Shown here: positions 6,939 to 14,824 of the stretch, in pieces | Layout of the letters: every line of letters begins with the position of its first letter | How positions within the stretch are numbered: the stretch's first letter is position 1 | NCBI GenBank assembly: GCA_044349155.1 | Contig: JBIKRQ010000116.1 | Location: forward strand, 1-16,233 | DNA: 16,233 nt | Direction: 5' to 3' | Origin: VGSZ01 sp044349155 | GTDB taxonomy: Bacteria; Myxococcota; UBA727; VGSZ01 | Translations under genes and position numbers: made by a program | The notes under the pieces: model-generated | The model's database searches: none | What the model was told of the DNA's origin: nothing | Seen by the model: the letters and a program-made list of their open reading frames with translations, nothing else

Positions 6939-8459
6939 CTACAGCACCATCGCGGCAACGGCGGCGGTCTGGAAACTCGCCAGCGCGCCGGCGGTCATGG
7001 CCCGCAGGCCCAGTCGCGCGAGGTCGGCACGACGTGAGGGCATGAGCGCTGCGAGCCCGCCAATCTGGATGCCAATCGAGCCGAAGTTGGCGAAGCCGCA
7101 CAACGCGTACACCGCGATGACGACGCTCTTGCCGTGCAGGATGGTGCCTGCGTCGACCATCTGGCCGAGCTGCAAATACGCGACGAACTCGTTCACCACC
7201 GTCTTGGTGCCGATGAGCTGACCAACCGCGACGACGTCGTCGGTGGGTGTGCCCAGCAAAAACGCGAGGGGCGCGCCGATGTAGCCGAAGATGCGCTCGA
7301 GCGTGACACCCTGCAGGCCGACGAGGCCGAAGGCGCCGCCGACCATCGCGTTGAGCAACGCGAGCAGCGCCAGAAAACCGATCAGCATCGCGCCCACGTT
7401 GAGTGCCAGCATGAGGCCTTCAGAGATGCCGCGCGTGGCCGCATCGATGACGTTGGCGTCGAGCTTTTCGTTGGGCAGCTCAGCACCACCGTTGGTTTGC
7501 GGCACCTCGGTTTCGGGCACCATCAGCTTCGACATCACCAACGTGGCAGGAGCAGCCATCACGCTCGCGGCCATCAAGTGACCAGCGATGTCGGGAAACG
7601 TCGACGACAACATGCCCACGTAGGCCGCCATCACGCCGCCCGCGACGGTGGCGAAACCGCCGGTCATGATGCAGCAGAGCTCGGAGTTGGTCATCTTCTC
7701 GAGGTACGGGCGCACCAACAGTGGTGCTTCGGTTTGGCCGAGAAAGATGTTGGCCGACGTCGACAAACTCTCGGCCCCGCTCACGCCCATGGTTTTTTGC
7801 ATCACCACCGCGAGCACGTTGACCACGCGTTGCAGCAGGCCGAGGTGGTAAAACACCGCCGTCAACGCCGAGAAAAACAGCACCGTGGGCAGCACGCGAA
7901 ACGCGATCATCGCGCCCGCGTTGGCCACCATCGCCGTGGCGGTCGCACCCGGCGTTGTCGACGACACCGGCACCTGGTTGTCGACGAGATTGCCGAACAC
8001 AAAGCGCGAGCCCGTTTCGGAAAATTGCAACAGGCTGTTGATGAGGTCGTTGCCCGCGGCGAACACCGAAGCACCCGCAGCGGTCTTGAGCACAAGCAGT
8101 GCGAACACGAGCTGCAGGCCACAGCCGATGGCCACCAGGCGCCACGACACGCGACGACGATCCGTCGAAAACAGCCAGGCGATCAGCATCATGCTGACCA
8201 TGCCGACAAAGCCCATGAGGCGGCCGCCCACACTCTGCTCGATGCCGCTTTTGAACTCGCCCAACAGGTGCGTCTTGTGCGGGGGCGGTGCTGGTGTCGA
8301 CGTCGCCGCTGGTGTGGCGGCCACAGCGACGGGAGCCGTGGGCTCGGCAGCCTGCACCGCTGTGGTGGGTTCGGCGGCAACAGGAGCAGCCGTATCGACG
8401 ACGTCAGCGAACGCCGGCGTTGCACACGCCAGCAGCAGCAACAGCAGCGCACGACTCAT
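6939..8459 (-). CDS. nupC: Concentrative nucleoside transporter with an exported-type N-terminal extension
   Basis: The product is 506 residues, about 100 longer than E. coli NupC. The transporter part (about 80-506) has the CNT-family hallmarks. These are GQTEAPLLVRPYL (nucleobase-binding Q-T-E), GGFATVAGGVMAAYVG, LLGTPTDDVVAVGQLIG followed by KTVVNEFVAY, and CGFANFGSIGIQIGGLA (ribose-binding Asn and Ser). Such proteins import nucleosides with sodium or protons across the inner membrane. The first 18 residues, MSRALLLLLLACATPAFA, look like a cleavable signal peptide. They are followed by about 40 residues rich in Ala, Pro, Thr and Val, which is unusual for this family. The start at 8459 overlaps the deoA stop (ATGA), which supports it. 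An internal Met at residue 82 would give a conventional-length protein but lacks such coupling. Confidence 0.93.
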   Translation of the reverse strand: MSRALLLLLLACATPAFADVVDTAAPVAAEPTTAVQAAEPTAPVAVAATPAATSTPAPPPHKTHLLGEFKSGIEQSVGGRLMGFVGMVSMMLIAWLFSTDRRRVSWRLVAIGCGLQLVFALLVLKTAAGASVFAAGNDLINSLLQFSETGSRFVFGNLVDNQVPVSSTTPGATATAMVANAGAMIAFRVLPTVLFFSALTAVFYHLGLLQRVVNVLAVVMQKTMGVSGAESLSTSANIFLGQTEAPLLVRPYLEKMTNSELCCIMTGGFATVAGGVMAAYVGMLSSTFPDIAGHLMAASVMAAPATLVMSKLMVPETEVPQTNGGAELPNEKLDANVIDAATRGISEGLMLALNVGAMLIGFLALLALLNAMVGGAFGLVGLQGVTLERIFGYIGAPLAFLLGTPTDDVVAVGQLIGTKTVVNEFVAYLQLGQMVDAGTILHGKSVVIAVYALCGFANFGSIGIQIGGLAALMPSRRADLARLGLRAMTAGALASFQTAAVAAMVL

Positions 8460-9760
8460 GCGGTGATCCGCGCCTGAAACAGCGGGGCGGGTGTGACGTC
8501 GTCGTCGCCGATGACGTAGGCCCCCGACAACAACGCACGCGCTGCATCAACGCCGCGATCGGCGTGGTGCAAGGTGACCAGCGGCTGGCCCGCTTCGATG
8601 CGGTCGCCGAGGCGCGCGTGGATTTCGAGACCAACACGGTGGTCGACGGCGTCTTCGGCGCGCGCACGCCCACCACCCAGCACCATCGAGGCCTTGCCCA
8701 CGGCTTCGCTGTCGACGCGCACGAGGCGGCCGCTGCGCGGTGCTGTCCACACCGTGTGCTGCGGGGCGGTGGGCAGCAGCGAGCGATCGTCGAGGACGCG
8801 GCGGCTGCCGTGCTGTGCGGCGATGATCTCGCCGAACTTCTCGCGGGCTGAACCATCTTGCAGGCTGCGGGTGATCTTCGCGCGGCCCTCGTCGAGGTTC
8901 GCCGCCACCTTGCCCATCACGAGCATTTCCGCACCGAGCTCAACGGTGAGCGCAATCGTGTCGGCGGGGCCTTTGCCCTCGAGCACGTCGAGGCTCTCGA
9001 TGACCTCGAGGCTGTTGCCGACGAAGCGGCCGATGGGTTCATCCATCGCGGTCAACCGCGCGACCACGGTTTTGCCCATGCCTGCACCAATGGCGACCAT
9101 GGTTTTGGCGAGCACTTCAGCATCGGCCGCCTTCTTCATGAAAGCACCAGTGCCGACTTTGACGTCGAGGACCAGGGCGTCGATGCCCTCGGCCATCTTC
9201 TTGCTCATAATGCTGCTGGCGATGAGCGGGATGCAGTCGACGGTGGCCGTGACGTCGCGCAGGGCGTACAGGCGCTTGTCGGCGGGGGCGACTTCTTTGG
9301 TTTGACCAATCAAGCAGCAGCCCACCTCTTTGACGAGGCGGCGGTAGGTGTCGAGGTCGAGGTCGACGCGGAAGCCGGGGATGCTCTCGAGCTTGTCGAG
9401 GGTGCCGCCCGTGTGGCCAAGACCACGGCCGCTGATCATCGGCACCGGCACGCCGCACGCCGCCACCGCAGGTGCCAACGGCAACGAAATCTTGTCGCCC
9501 ACACCACCGGTGGAGTGCTTGTCGGCCTTGATGCCAGCGACGTCGCCCAGGTCGACAACGATGCCCGAGTGCAGCATCGACGTGGTGAGCGCGACGACCT
9601 CGTCGTTGTTCATGCCGCGGAAGTAGACGGCCATCAAAAACGCAGTGAGCTGGTAGTCAGAGACCGCCCCGCTCAGCAGGCCGTCGATGAGAAACTGCAC
9701 CTGGGCAGCATCGACGGCGTGGCCGTCACGCTTGTGTTGGATGATGTCGTACGCGCGCAT
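8456..9760 (-). CDS. deoA: Thymidine / pyrimidine-nucleoside phosphorylase
   Basis: The product is 434 residues, the normal family length. It splits thymidine or uridine-type nucleosides with phosphate to a base and pentose-1-phosphate. The start is the ATG at 9760, which has AGGA (9766-9769) 5 bases upstream; the frame runs on further without homology-like sequence. The N-terminal helical domain (2-65) is followed by the phosphate site KADKHSTGGVGDK (78-90) and the family signature SGRGLGHTGGTLDKLE (110-125). The pyrimidine-binding residues are R168, S183 and K187 (ALRDVTATVD ... ASSIMSKK). The C-terminal PYNP domain spans about 345-420. A Met precedes ISGRG as in E. coli DeoA, where I recall a Lys in Bacillus pyrimidine-nucleoside phosphorylase. 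This favours thymidine, but the substrate range is not certain. It is translationally coupled to nupC. Confidence 0.95.
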   Translation of the reverse strand: MRAYDIIQHKRDGHAVDAAQVQFLIDGLLSGAVSDYQLTAFLMAVYFRGMNNDEVVALTTSMLHSGIVVDLGDVAGIKADKHSTGGVGDKISLPLAPAVAACGVPVPMISGRGLGHTGGTLDKLESIPGFRVDLDLDTYRRLVKEVGCCLIGQTKEVAPADKRLYALRDVTATVDCIPLIASSIMSKKMAEGIDALVLDVKVGTGAFMKKAADAEVLAKTMVAIGAGMGKTVVARLTAMDEPIGRFVGNSLEVIESLDVLEGKGPADTIALTVELGAEMLVMGKVAANLDEGRAKITRSLQDGSAREKFGEIIAAQHGSRRVLDDRSLLPTAPQHTVWTAPRSGRLVRVDSEAVGKASMVLGGGRARAEDAVDHRVGLEIHARLGDRIEAGQPLVTLHHADRGVDAARALLSGAYVIGDDDVTPAPLFQARITA

Positions 9761-9777
9761 ACCGGTCCTGCAGTTCG

Positions 9778-9795
9778 CCCGAAGACATTTTCGGG
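9778..9795 (-). other. Hairpin between the DUF151 gene and deoA
   Basis: CCCGAA (9778-9783) and TTCGGG (9790-9795) form a perfect 6-base stem with a 6-base loop in the 61-base gap. There is no T-run on either strand, so it is not a standard intrinsic terminator. It might attenuate or process the transcript between the two genes. Confidence 0.3.
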
Positions 9796-9821
9796 AAGCG
9801 CGCACCGTAGCCGGCTTCACT

Positions 9822-10397
9822 CTACAAGTCGAAGGTGCGTGTGCCTGCAGCGTCGGGGGGCGGGCCGTTGTTGTCCGACATCCGCTCAATGTCATCGTGC
9901 GTCAAAGCCGCCCGGCTCACGACGGGGCGCGACACAAAGATGGGGGCTTGCGCCGACAGCGCCATGGCGAGTGCATCGGCCGCACGGGCATCGATCGAGA
10001 CATCGGTACCAGCGCGGGTGCGCACCACGACGACGCCGGTGAAGCTGTGGTCGACGAAGGCATCGATCTGCACGCGCACCACGGTGCCACCAAGGGCCGA
10101 CACCACGCTGTCGAGCACGTCGTGGGTCATTGGGCTGGGCGCGCGCTTGTGTTCGAGCCGACCGTAGATGGTGACGGCTTCGGGCAGGGCCACCTCGACG
10201 GGGAGCAGCAGCTCTTCGCTGGGGCTCACGAGCACGACGGTGTGCCCATCACCCGTGGGCATCACGGTGGCGACGAACATTTCAAGAAAGCCTGCGGGGG
10301 CCGTGCGGGCTTCGACAATCGACGAGGGGCGCGCCACCACGGATTGCGCGAGGGGCTGAGCGACAAGGCCGGCGACGACGACAAGTGCACCCAGCAT
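9822..10397 (-). CDS. Exported bifunctional-nuclease-family (DUF151) protein
   Basis: The product is 191 residues from the ATG at 10397. This start is chosen because GGAGG (10405-10409 on the minus strand) lies 7 bases upstream; an in-frame ATG at 10436 lacks such a site. Residues 1-18, MLGALVVVAGLVAQPLAQ, form a hydrophobic signal sequence. The DUF151 domain covers about 37-160. It has LLPVEVALPEAVTIYGRLE, the motif SPMTHDVLDSVVSALGG (88-104) corresponding to the family's RPxTHDLL, and the signature SIDARAADALAMAL-x4-APIFV (134-155). Family members (plant BBD nucleases, Thermotoga TM0160) have been described as DNase/RNase or as wound-response factors. Most bacterial copies are cytoplasmic, so export here is unusual. 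It lies 61 bases upstream of deoA on the same strand, which suggests a link to nucleoside scavenging. Activity is inferred. Confidence 0.85.
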   Translation of the reverse strand: MLGALVVVAGLVAQPLAQSVVARPSSIVEARTAPAGFLEMFVATVMPTGDGHTVVLVSPSEELLLPVEVALPEAVTIYGRLEHKRAPSPMTHDVLDSVVSALGGTVVRVQIDAFVDHSFTGVVVVRTRAGTDVSIDARAADALAMALSAQAPIFVSRPVVSRAALTHDDIERMSDNNGPPPDAAGTRTFDL

Positions 10398-10535
10398 GAA
10401 GACACCTCCACACGCGGACGTTGTGACCACCAGCATAGCCACGTTGTCGCGGGCGTGCTGCCTGCCTGGATCATCGGCGCGCGAGTGCCTCGGCTTGAGG
10501 GTGCGCAGTTGAGGCGATCGCGGTAGGACCACGTC
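10398..10535. promoter_or_regulatory. Divergent intergenic region, likely promoters for both operons
   Basis: This 138-base gap separates the minus-strand nucleoside salvage genes from the plus-strand envelope/zinc genes, so both must be transcribed from within or near it. It contains the Shine-Dalgarno of the DUF151 gene (10405-10409) and TAGGA upstream of the GTG at 10536. It also has two TTGAGG copies (10495-10500 and 10509-10514) and a minus-strand TATGCT near 10432-10437. None of these make a convincing -35/-10 pair, so the exact promoters are not identified. Confidence 0.45.
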
Positions 10536-11336
10536 GTGATCGCCTTGATCTTTCCCGCGTTGCTCTTGATGTCTGCGCCCGAGCCGGCTGCCGCACCTGC
10601 TGCACCTGCACCTGCTGCGGTGACCCGCGTGTACTTCGCGCCCATCGACGCCGGGCCAGGTGCCGATCCCGGCACCCTCTCGGTGTTCGAGCAGGGCCTG
10701 CTCAGCAGCGCTCGACGACACCGCGAGGTGCAGGTGGTGGGCGCGCAGGATGTGCAGTCGCTCCTCGACCACGAAGCCACGCGCCAACAGGGCGGCTGCG
10801 ACGAGGGCGGCATTGCCTGCGCGGCGGAACTCGCTGGCGCGCTCGACGCACCGCGCATGGTCACGGGCCAACTCGGTCGCGTCGGCTCGACGTGGGTGCT
10901 GTCGCTGACCCTCATCGAGCGCGGCACCTTGAACGTCATCGGGCGCAGCAGCCGTCAGCGCAAAGGCGACACCCCCGAAGACCTCCTCAACGACCTCGAC
11001 GGCATGCTCGACGAGGTCTTTGGCGCCGCGGCTGCTGCTGATGCACCGCAAGCGGGAGGTCCGTGGCCGACCATCGGGACCGGCGGTCTCGTCGTTGGTG
11101 CTGCCGGCATCGTCGTCGGCGGTGGGGCGCTTGCGGCCACCTGGGTCAACTACCAAACGGCCGTGTCGTCGATCGAGGCCGCGAAATCCGCGTCCGCGGC
11201 CGCCACCATTCGCGCCAACGCTGCAGGTCTGGGCAGCGTGCTGAACACCACCGCCATTGTCGGTCTCGCCGTCGGCGCAGGCTGTGCTGCCGTCGGTGGC
11301 GCCATCGTGTTGTTGGCAGGGCAGGAGGAGCCGTGA
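10536..11336 (+). CDS. Exported or membrane-anchored protein with a TolB-N-like domain
   Basis: The product is 266 residues starting at GTG 10536, with TAGGA about 9 bases upstream. A weak N-terminal hydrophobic stretch (1-13) and an Ala/Pro spacer (15-28) lead into a small alpha/beta domain (about 30-140). That domain has the pattern VTRVYFAPID, then QDVQSLLDHE, then GGCDEGGIACAAELAGAL and RMVTGQLGRVGSTWVLSLTL. The two cysteines (88 and 95) and the 'aLgA..mVtG.lg..g..wvLsl.Li' strand pair resemble TolB-N/CsgG-like proteins that are common in Myxococcota. This resemblance is from memory. Two glycine/alanine-rich membrane helices (about 180-203 and 238-262) end the protein. Its stop overlaps the start of the next gene (TGATG at 11334-11338), so they are coupled. 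Confidence 0.75.
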   Translation: MIALIFPALLLMSAPEPAAAPAAPAPAAVTRVYFAPIDAGPGADPGTLSVFEQGLLSSARRHREVQVVGAQDVQSLLDHEATRQQGGCDEGGIACAAELAGALDAPRMVTGQLGRVGSTWVLSLTLIERGTLNVIGRSSRQRKGDTPEDLLNDLDGMLDEVFGAAAAADAPQAGGPWPTIGTGGLVVGAAGIVVGGGALAATWVNYQTAVSSIEAAKSASAAATIRANAAGLGSVLNTTAIVGLAVGAGCAAVGGAIVLLAGQEEP

Positions 11337-13416
11337 TGCGCCAGGTGCTGCTGTTGGTGATCGTTGTCGGCGTCCACGGCTGCTTCTTGCCCGACTACCG
11401 CACTCTCGACGACGTCGATTTCGCCGGCGAGGGCGAGGGCGAGGGGGAAGGCGAAGGCGAGGGCGAAGGTGAGGGCGAAGGTGAGGGCGAAGGCGAGTGC
11501 CGTGTCACGACGCTGGACGCGACCCAGCCCTGGGCGACGTCGCTGGTGGTTGACGGCGGCATCACGGCGCTGACTTCTTCACCTGCTGCGCCGACACAGC
11601 TTTTTACGGCGTCGTCTTCGGGCGTCACCGTCGTCAACAACGGCACCGCGCAACCCGTGATCGATTGCGAGTCGTTTGGCGCTGGCGCCATCGATGCGTC
11701 GTCCGATGGGCGTTTCGTCGTCGTCAGCGCCGAACAGAACAGAATCGATGCGCGCTGTGTCGTCGACACAGTGACGGGCACGAGTGTGGTGTTGAAGGGC
11801 ACGGAGTCCGGCGATGGGCACGATGGTGCAGCGACGTTTCTGGGCAACCATCTGATCACGGTGACGCGCGACGAGACGGGGCCACGCGTGTGCGACCTCG
11901 AGGTCACCGCCCCGGTCGCCGACCTCACACTGCCGTCGGAATGCACCCCGTTGCCGTTCGACGCTGCCAACATGCGCCTGCTCGCCGTCGACGAAGACCA
12001 CGCGTTGCTCGTCGCAGAAGATGGGGAAGTCTCCATCTTCGTCGTGACGCGCAGCGGGTCGGTGCCGGAGGTGCGCGCCGTCGGGGGGAACTTGCCTGAG
12101 GTGCCAGGCAACCACTTTGCGGCGGCTGCTACGGGCAACGAACTCATCATCGCGGTGAGCTCCGCGCAGATCGTGTCGATCGACATTGCCGCGGTCGTTG
12201 CTGGCACTGATGCGTTCGCCTCTGACGAGATCGTCGACATCGGCGCTGTGCCCGCCATTGCGCCGGCCTTCGTTGGCGACGTCAACATCGACAGCCTCGC
12301 TATCGACGCCGACGGCACAGCGATTGCCGGGGGCCCGCACGCGTCTACGTCCGCGCGGGGACATGTTCAGAGCCCGGCACGACGCGCTTTGTGCAGTTCC
12401 CAGAAGAGACGCCGAGCGAGTACCACGACATCGTCGTCGCCCCGTTCGACAACAACCTGCTCTACGCGTTTGACGGCTCGCACATCCACGCCCTCGACGT
12501 CACGCAGAGCCCGCCGTTTCTGCGCAGCACCGGCGTCAACTTCGGCGCGCTGTTCATTGGCTACGACGAGGACGGCCTGGCGCAAGCGATTGGCAGCTAC
12601 CCCATCGGCGCGACCGCAGGTGCTTTCCGCGTGTTCACACCTGAGGGCAACGAGAACCCCGACGACGACGTCCCGACCGACGGCGTGGTGATTGGCAAGG
12701 GCGGCGGATTCCTGGCGCTCACCACGGGCGCTGTGCTTGGTGGCGGTGATCCCATCGCAGGGTTCCGCCCCAACGGCGGCGCGGTGGCGCAGTCACAACC
12801 CGACGGCGTCGTCGTCGTCGGGGTGATCCCGACCACGCACACCTGGCGCATCGTGCGTTGTCTCCGCGTCGTTGGCTGCACCACCCGCGATGTCGAAGCA
12901 ACGCTCGGGACGCCAAACGGCGTGGCGCTCGACGGCGAAAACGTCATCGTCACTGCCTTCGCCAGCGACGACGAGCACGGAGCCGGCATCGCCTTGATTG
13001 AGCCAGACAACTCGGTCACCGCGAGATCGCGTTCCGCCGGAGACCGCATTTCGCCGCCGCTCGTCACCGCGGGTGGGGCGTGCACGTTCTTCGCGATGGC
13101 CTCGTTCTTCACGGGCGATGAAGTGAATCGCATCAACACGTTCATCGATCGTGCGGTTGGCTTTGCGACGGCTGAAGAGGCTGCTGGCAGCATCACGGCG
13201 CTGGCGGTCGACGCCGACAACCACATGTGGGGCAGCGGCAAGAGCGGTGTGTTGTTCGACCTTGGCACGCCCAACGCCAGCTGCGACCTTGCCCTGCCGC
13301 AACCACAGGGGGTGGCGCGCAGCCTGAACAGCGTGCATGGCATCGCGTTTTCGCCGACGGGTCCCGTCGTGGGCACCGACTTCGGCGAGATTCAGTTGCT
13401 GCCGCTGGCCCAATGA
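11336..13416 (+). pseudogene. Large lipoprotein with Gly-Glu linker, interrupted by a frameshift
   Basis: It starts at ATG 11336 with AGGAGG (11323-11328) 7 bases upstream. MRQVLLLVIVVGVHGC is a lipoprotein signal with the lipid cysteine at residue 16. It is followed by twelve Gly-Glu units (11426-11497) and a domain of repeated short beta strands (beta-propeller-like; SSDGRFVVVSAE, ALAVDADNHMWGSG). The reading frame is sensible up to AIDADGTAIAG (near 12330). It then turns Arg/Ser/Thr-rich and stops at 12691. From about 12337 the frame one base earlier reads ARVYVRAGTCSEPGTTRFVQ and continues smoothly to the stop at 13416. The total of 2081 bases is one short of 694 codons, so loss of one base in the run CCGGGGGCCCGC (12327-12338) explains it. 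The GTG at 12391 has no ribosome binding site, so a separate second gene is unlikely. The function is unknown. Confidence 0.75.
11426..11497 (+). repeat. Twelve-unit Gly-Glu coding repeat
   Basis: Twelve tandem GGN-GAR codon pairs form a 72-base imperfect hexamer array, with a mixture of GAG and GAA and of GGC, GGT and GGG. It encodes a flexible acidic spacer between the lipid anchor and the folded part of the lipoprotein. The array could change length by slippage. Confidence 0.9.
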
Positions 13417-13440
13417 CGCGTCACACCGCAGGATGAAGCC

Positions 13441-14559
13441 ATGAGCGTCAAACACGCCCACCCACATGTGCACACCCACGCCCACGACGGCGCCGATGCG
13501 CACACCCATGTGCACGACCACGACCACAGCCACAGCCACGACCTGCGCGCGGTGGGCCGCAAGGCGCTGCTGGTGGCGTTGGTGCTCAACGCGGCGTTCT
13601 TCGTCATCGAGGCGGGGGTTGGCTGGTGGTCGTCGTCGCTGGCGCTGTTGTCCGACGCCACGCACATGCTCACCGACGTGATGGCGCTCGTGATTGCGTT
13701 CGTCGCGGCCACGGTGCTGCGTCGTCCGCGCACGCCGGTGGCGAGCTTTGGTCATGCGCGTTTTGCGGTGCTGGGCGGGTTGGCGAACGCGGTGTTGTCG
13801 TTGGCCGCTGCGATCTTCATCGTCGTCGAGGCCGTCGATCGCCTGCAGCAATCGCCGCAGATTCCTGGCTTGCCGGTGCTCGTCACCGCGGTGGTGGGCT
13901 TGTTGGTGAACGTGGCGTCGGCGTGGTGGCTGCACCGCTCGGGCGACGACGGCGTGAACGTGCGTGGCGCGATGGTGCACATGTTGGGCGACGCGCTTGG
14001 CTCGGTGGCGGCGATCATTGCAGGTGCCACGTTGATGGCGGGCGGCCCCGTCGTCGTCGACGCGATTGTGTCGGTGGTGGTGGCGCTGTTGGTGGCGGCG
14101 AGTGCTGGGCCGCTGCTGCGCGACGTGCTGCACATCCTGCTCGAGCGCGCGCCGCGGGCACTCGTGATCGACACCGTGCTCGCTGACATGAAGCTCTGCC
14201 CCGAGGTGGTCGACGTCATCAGCCAACACATCTGGTCCCTCGACGACGGCGATGCGGCCGCCACGTTTGTGATCGCGACCAATGTCTCCGATTTGCACCG
14301 CCTCGCGTTGGTCGCCGACGAATTGCGAGCGCGGCTGCAGCACGACCACGGGATTGGGCACGTGCTGGTCGAGTGGCGGCCCACCGACCAGCGCCGCTCG
14401 TGTTGCAACGACGACATCCACCACGACCACGACCACCTCGACGACGCGCACATCCACCAGCATGCGCTCGACGCTGTTGCGGCCGCGGCAGACAAACAGC
14501 ACAACAGCAGCGGTCACACCGGTCACGACCACGACGACGGGCATCCCCATGTTCACTGA
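13441..14559 (+). CDS. Cation diffusion facilitator, ZitB/CzcD-type zinc exporter with His-rich termini
   Basis: The product is 372 residues, with AGGA about 8 bases before the ATG. The N-terminus has 13 histidines in the first 33 residues. Six membrane helices follow. The two HxxxD metal sites of the family are intact: H75/D79 in SDATHMLTD (TM2) and H180/D184 in HMLGDALGS (TM5), the combination used by zinc-transporting members. ASFGHARFAVLGGLANAV and AVVGLLVNVASAWWLH match ZitB-like sequences. A cytoplasmic ferredoxin-like domain (about 230-312) leads to a C-terminal tail with a CC pair (321-322) and 14 more histidines (327-372). It exports Zn(II), possibly also Cd(II) or Co(II), by proton antiport as a dimer. 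It begins 24 bases after the lipoprotein stop and overlaps the next gene by 11 bases. Confidence 0.95.
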   Translation: MSVKHAHPHVHTHAHDGADAHTHVHDHDHSHSHDLRAVGRKALLVALVLNAAFFVIEAGVGWWSSSLALLSDATHMLTDVMALVIAFVAATVLRRPRTPVASFGHARFAVLGGLANAVLSLAAAIFIVVEAVDRLQQSPQIPGLPVLVTAVVGLLVNVASAWWLHRSGDDGVNVRGAMVHMLGDALGSVAAIIAGATLMAGGPVVVDAIVSVVVALLVAASAGPLLRDVLHILLERAPRALVIDTVLADMKLCPEVVDVISQHIWSLDDGDAAATFVIATNVSDLHRLALVADELRARLQHDHGIGHVLVEWRPTDQRRSCCNDDIHHDHDHLDDAHIHQHALDAVAAAADKQHNSSGHTGHDHDDGHPHVH

Positions 14560-14812
14560 CATCAGCGTTCGCCGCGAAAGCAACTGCCCCGTGCACTTCG
14601 TCTGGGACGGCAACGGCCTCGGTCGCCCCGTCGTGCGCCTTGGGTTCCTGCTCGTGCTGCTCGCCGGTGCCGTCATGTCGGCGGGCGTGATGTTGGCGTC
14701 GCGCTCCACGACGTCGATCGGTGCCACGGTCGGCGTGGTGGCGGGTGTGACGTGGGGGCTTGGCCAGCTGCTCACGCGGTGGTCGGTCTGGCGCGCGCAC
14801 ATCCATCATTGA
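14549..14812 (+). CDS. Small two-helix membrane protein, function unknown
   Basis: The product is 87 residues, starting at the ATG inside the last codons of the zinc exporter gene (11-base overlap, different frame). An N-terminal soluble part of about 29 residues (MFTDISVRRESNCPVHFVWD...) precedes two hydrophobic helices (about 31-50 and 56-76). A basic, aromatic C-terminus ends in HIHH. The frame is open further upstream, but there it only reads the antiphase of the His-rich exporter tail, so the short start is preferred. No good ribosome binding site is visible; coupling to the upstream gene is likely. I do not recognise the family. Confidence 0.6.
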   Translation: MFTDISVRRESNCPVHFVWDGNGLGRPVVRLGFLLVLLAGAVMSAGVMLASRSTTSIGATVGVVAGVTWGLGQLLTRWSVWRAHIHH

Positions 14813-14824
14813 CGCAAGGCAGCT

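Noticed and set aside
7134..8477. Plus-strand open frame opposite nupC
   Set aside because: No family features; nupC on the other strand is certain.
12327..12340. Programmed ribosomal frameshift in the lipoprotein gene
   Set aside because: There is no slippery heptamer of the X-XXY-YYZ type and no strong downstream structure that I can identify. A lost base in a homopolymer explains the data.
12391..13416. A separate gene starting at GTG 12391
   Set aside because: No ribosome binding site is present, and the same frame already reads as protein about 50 bases upstream, continuing the lipoprotein. A frameshift is the simpler reading.
13414..13423. Perfect palindrome TGACGCGTCA just before the zinc exporter gene
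   Set aside because: It overlaps the lipoprotein stop codon, is short and built from common GC-rich steps, and does not resemble a zinc-regulator site that I know. Left as chance.
13451..13542. Repetitive CAC/CAT-rich DNA that looks like a tandem repeat
   Set aside because: It is the histidine-rich metal-binding N-terminus of the zinc exporter, not a separate repeat element.
12793..14802. Minus-strand open frame of 669 codons opposite the zinc exporter
   Set aside because: It is Arg/His-rich without motifs, and the plus strand encodes an unambiguous CDF transporter.
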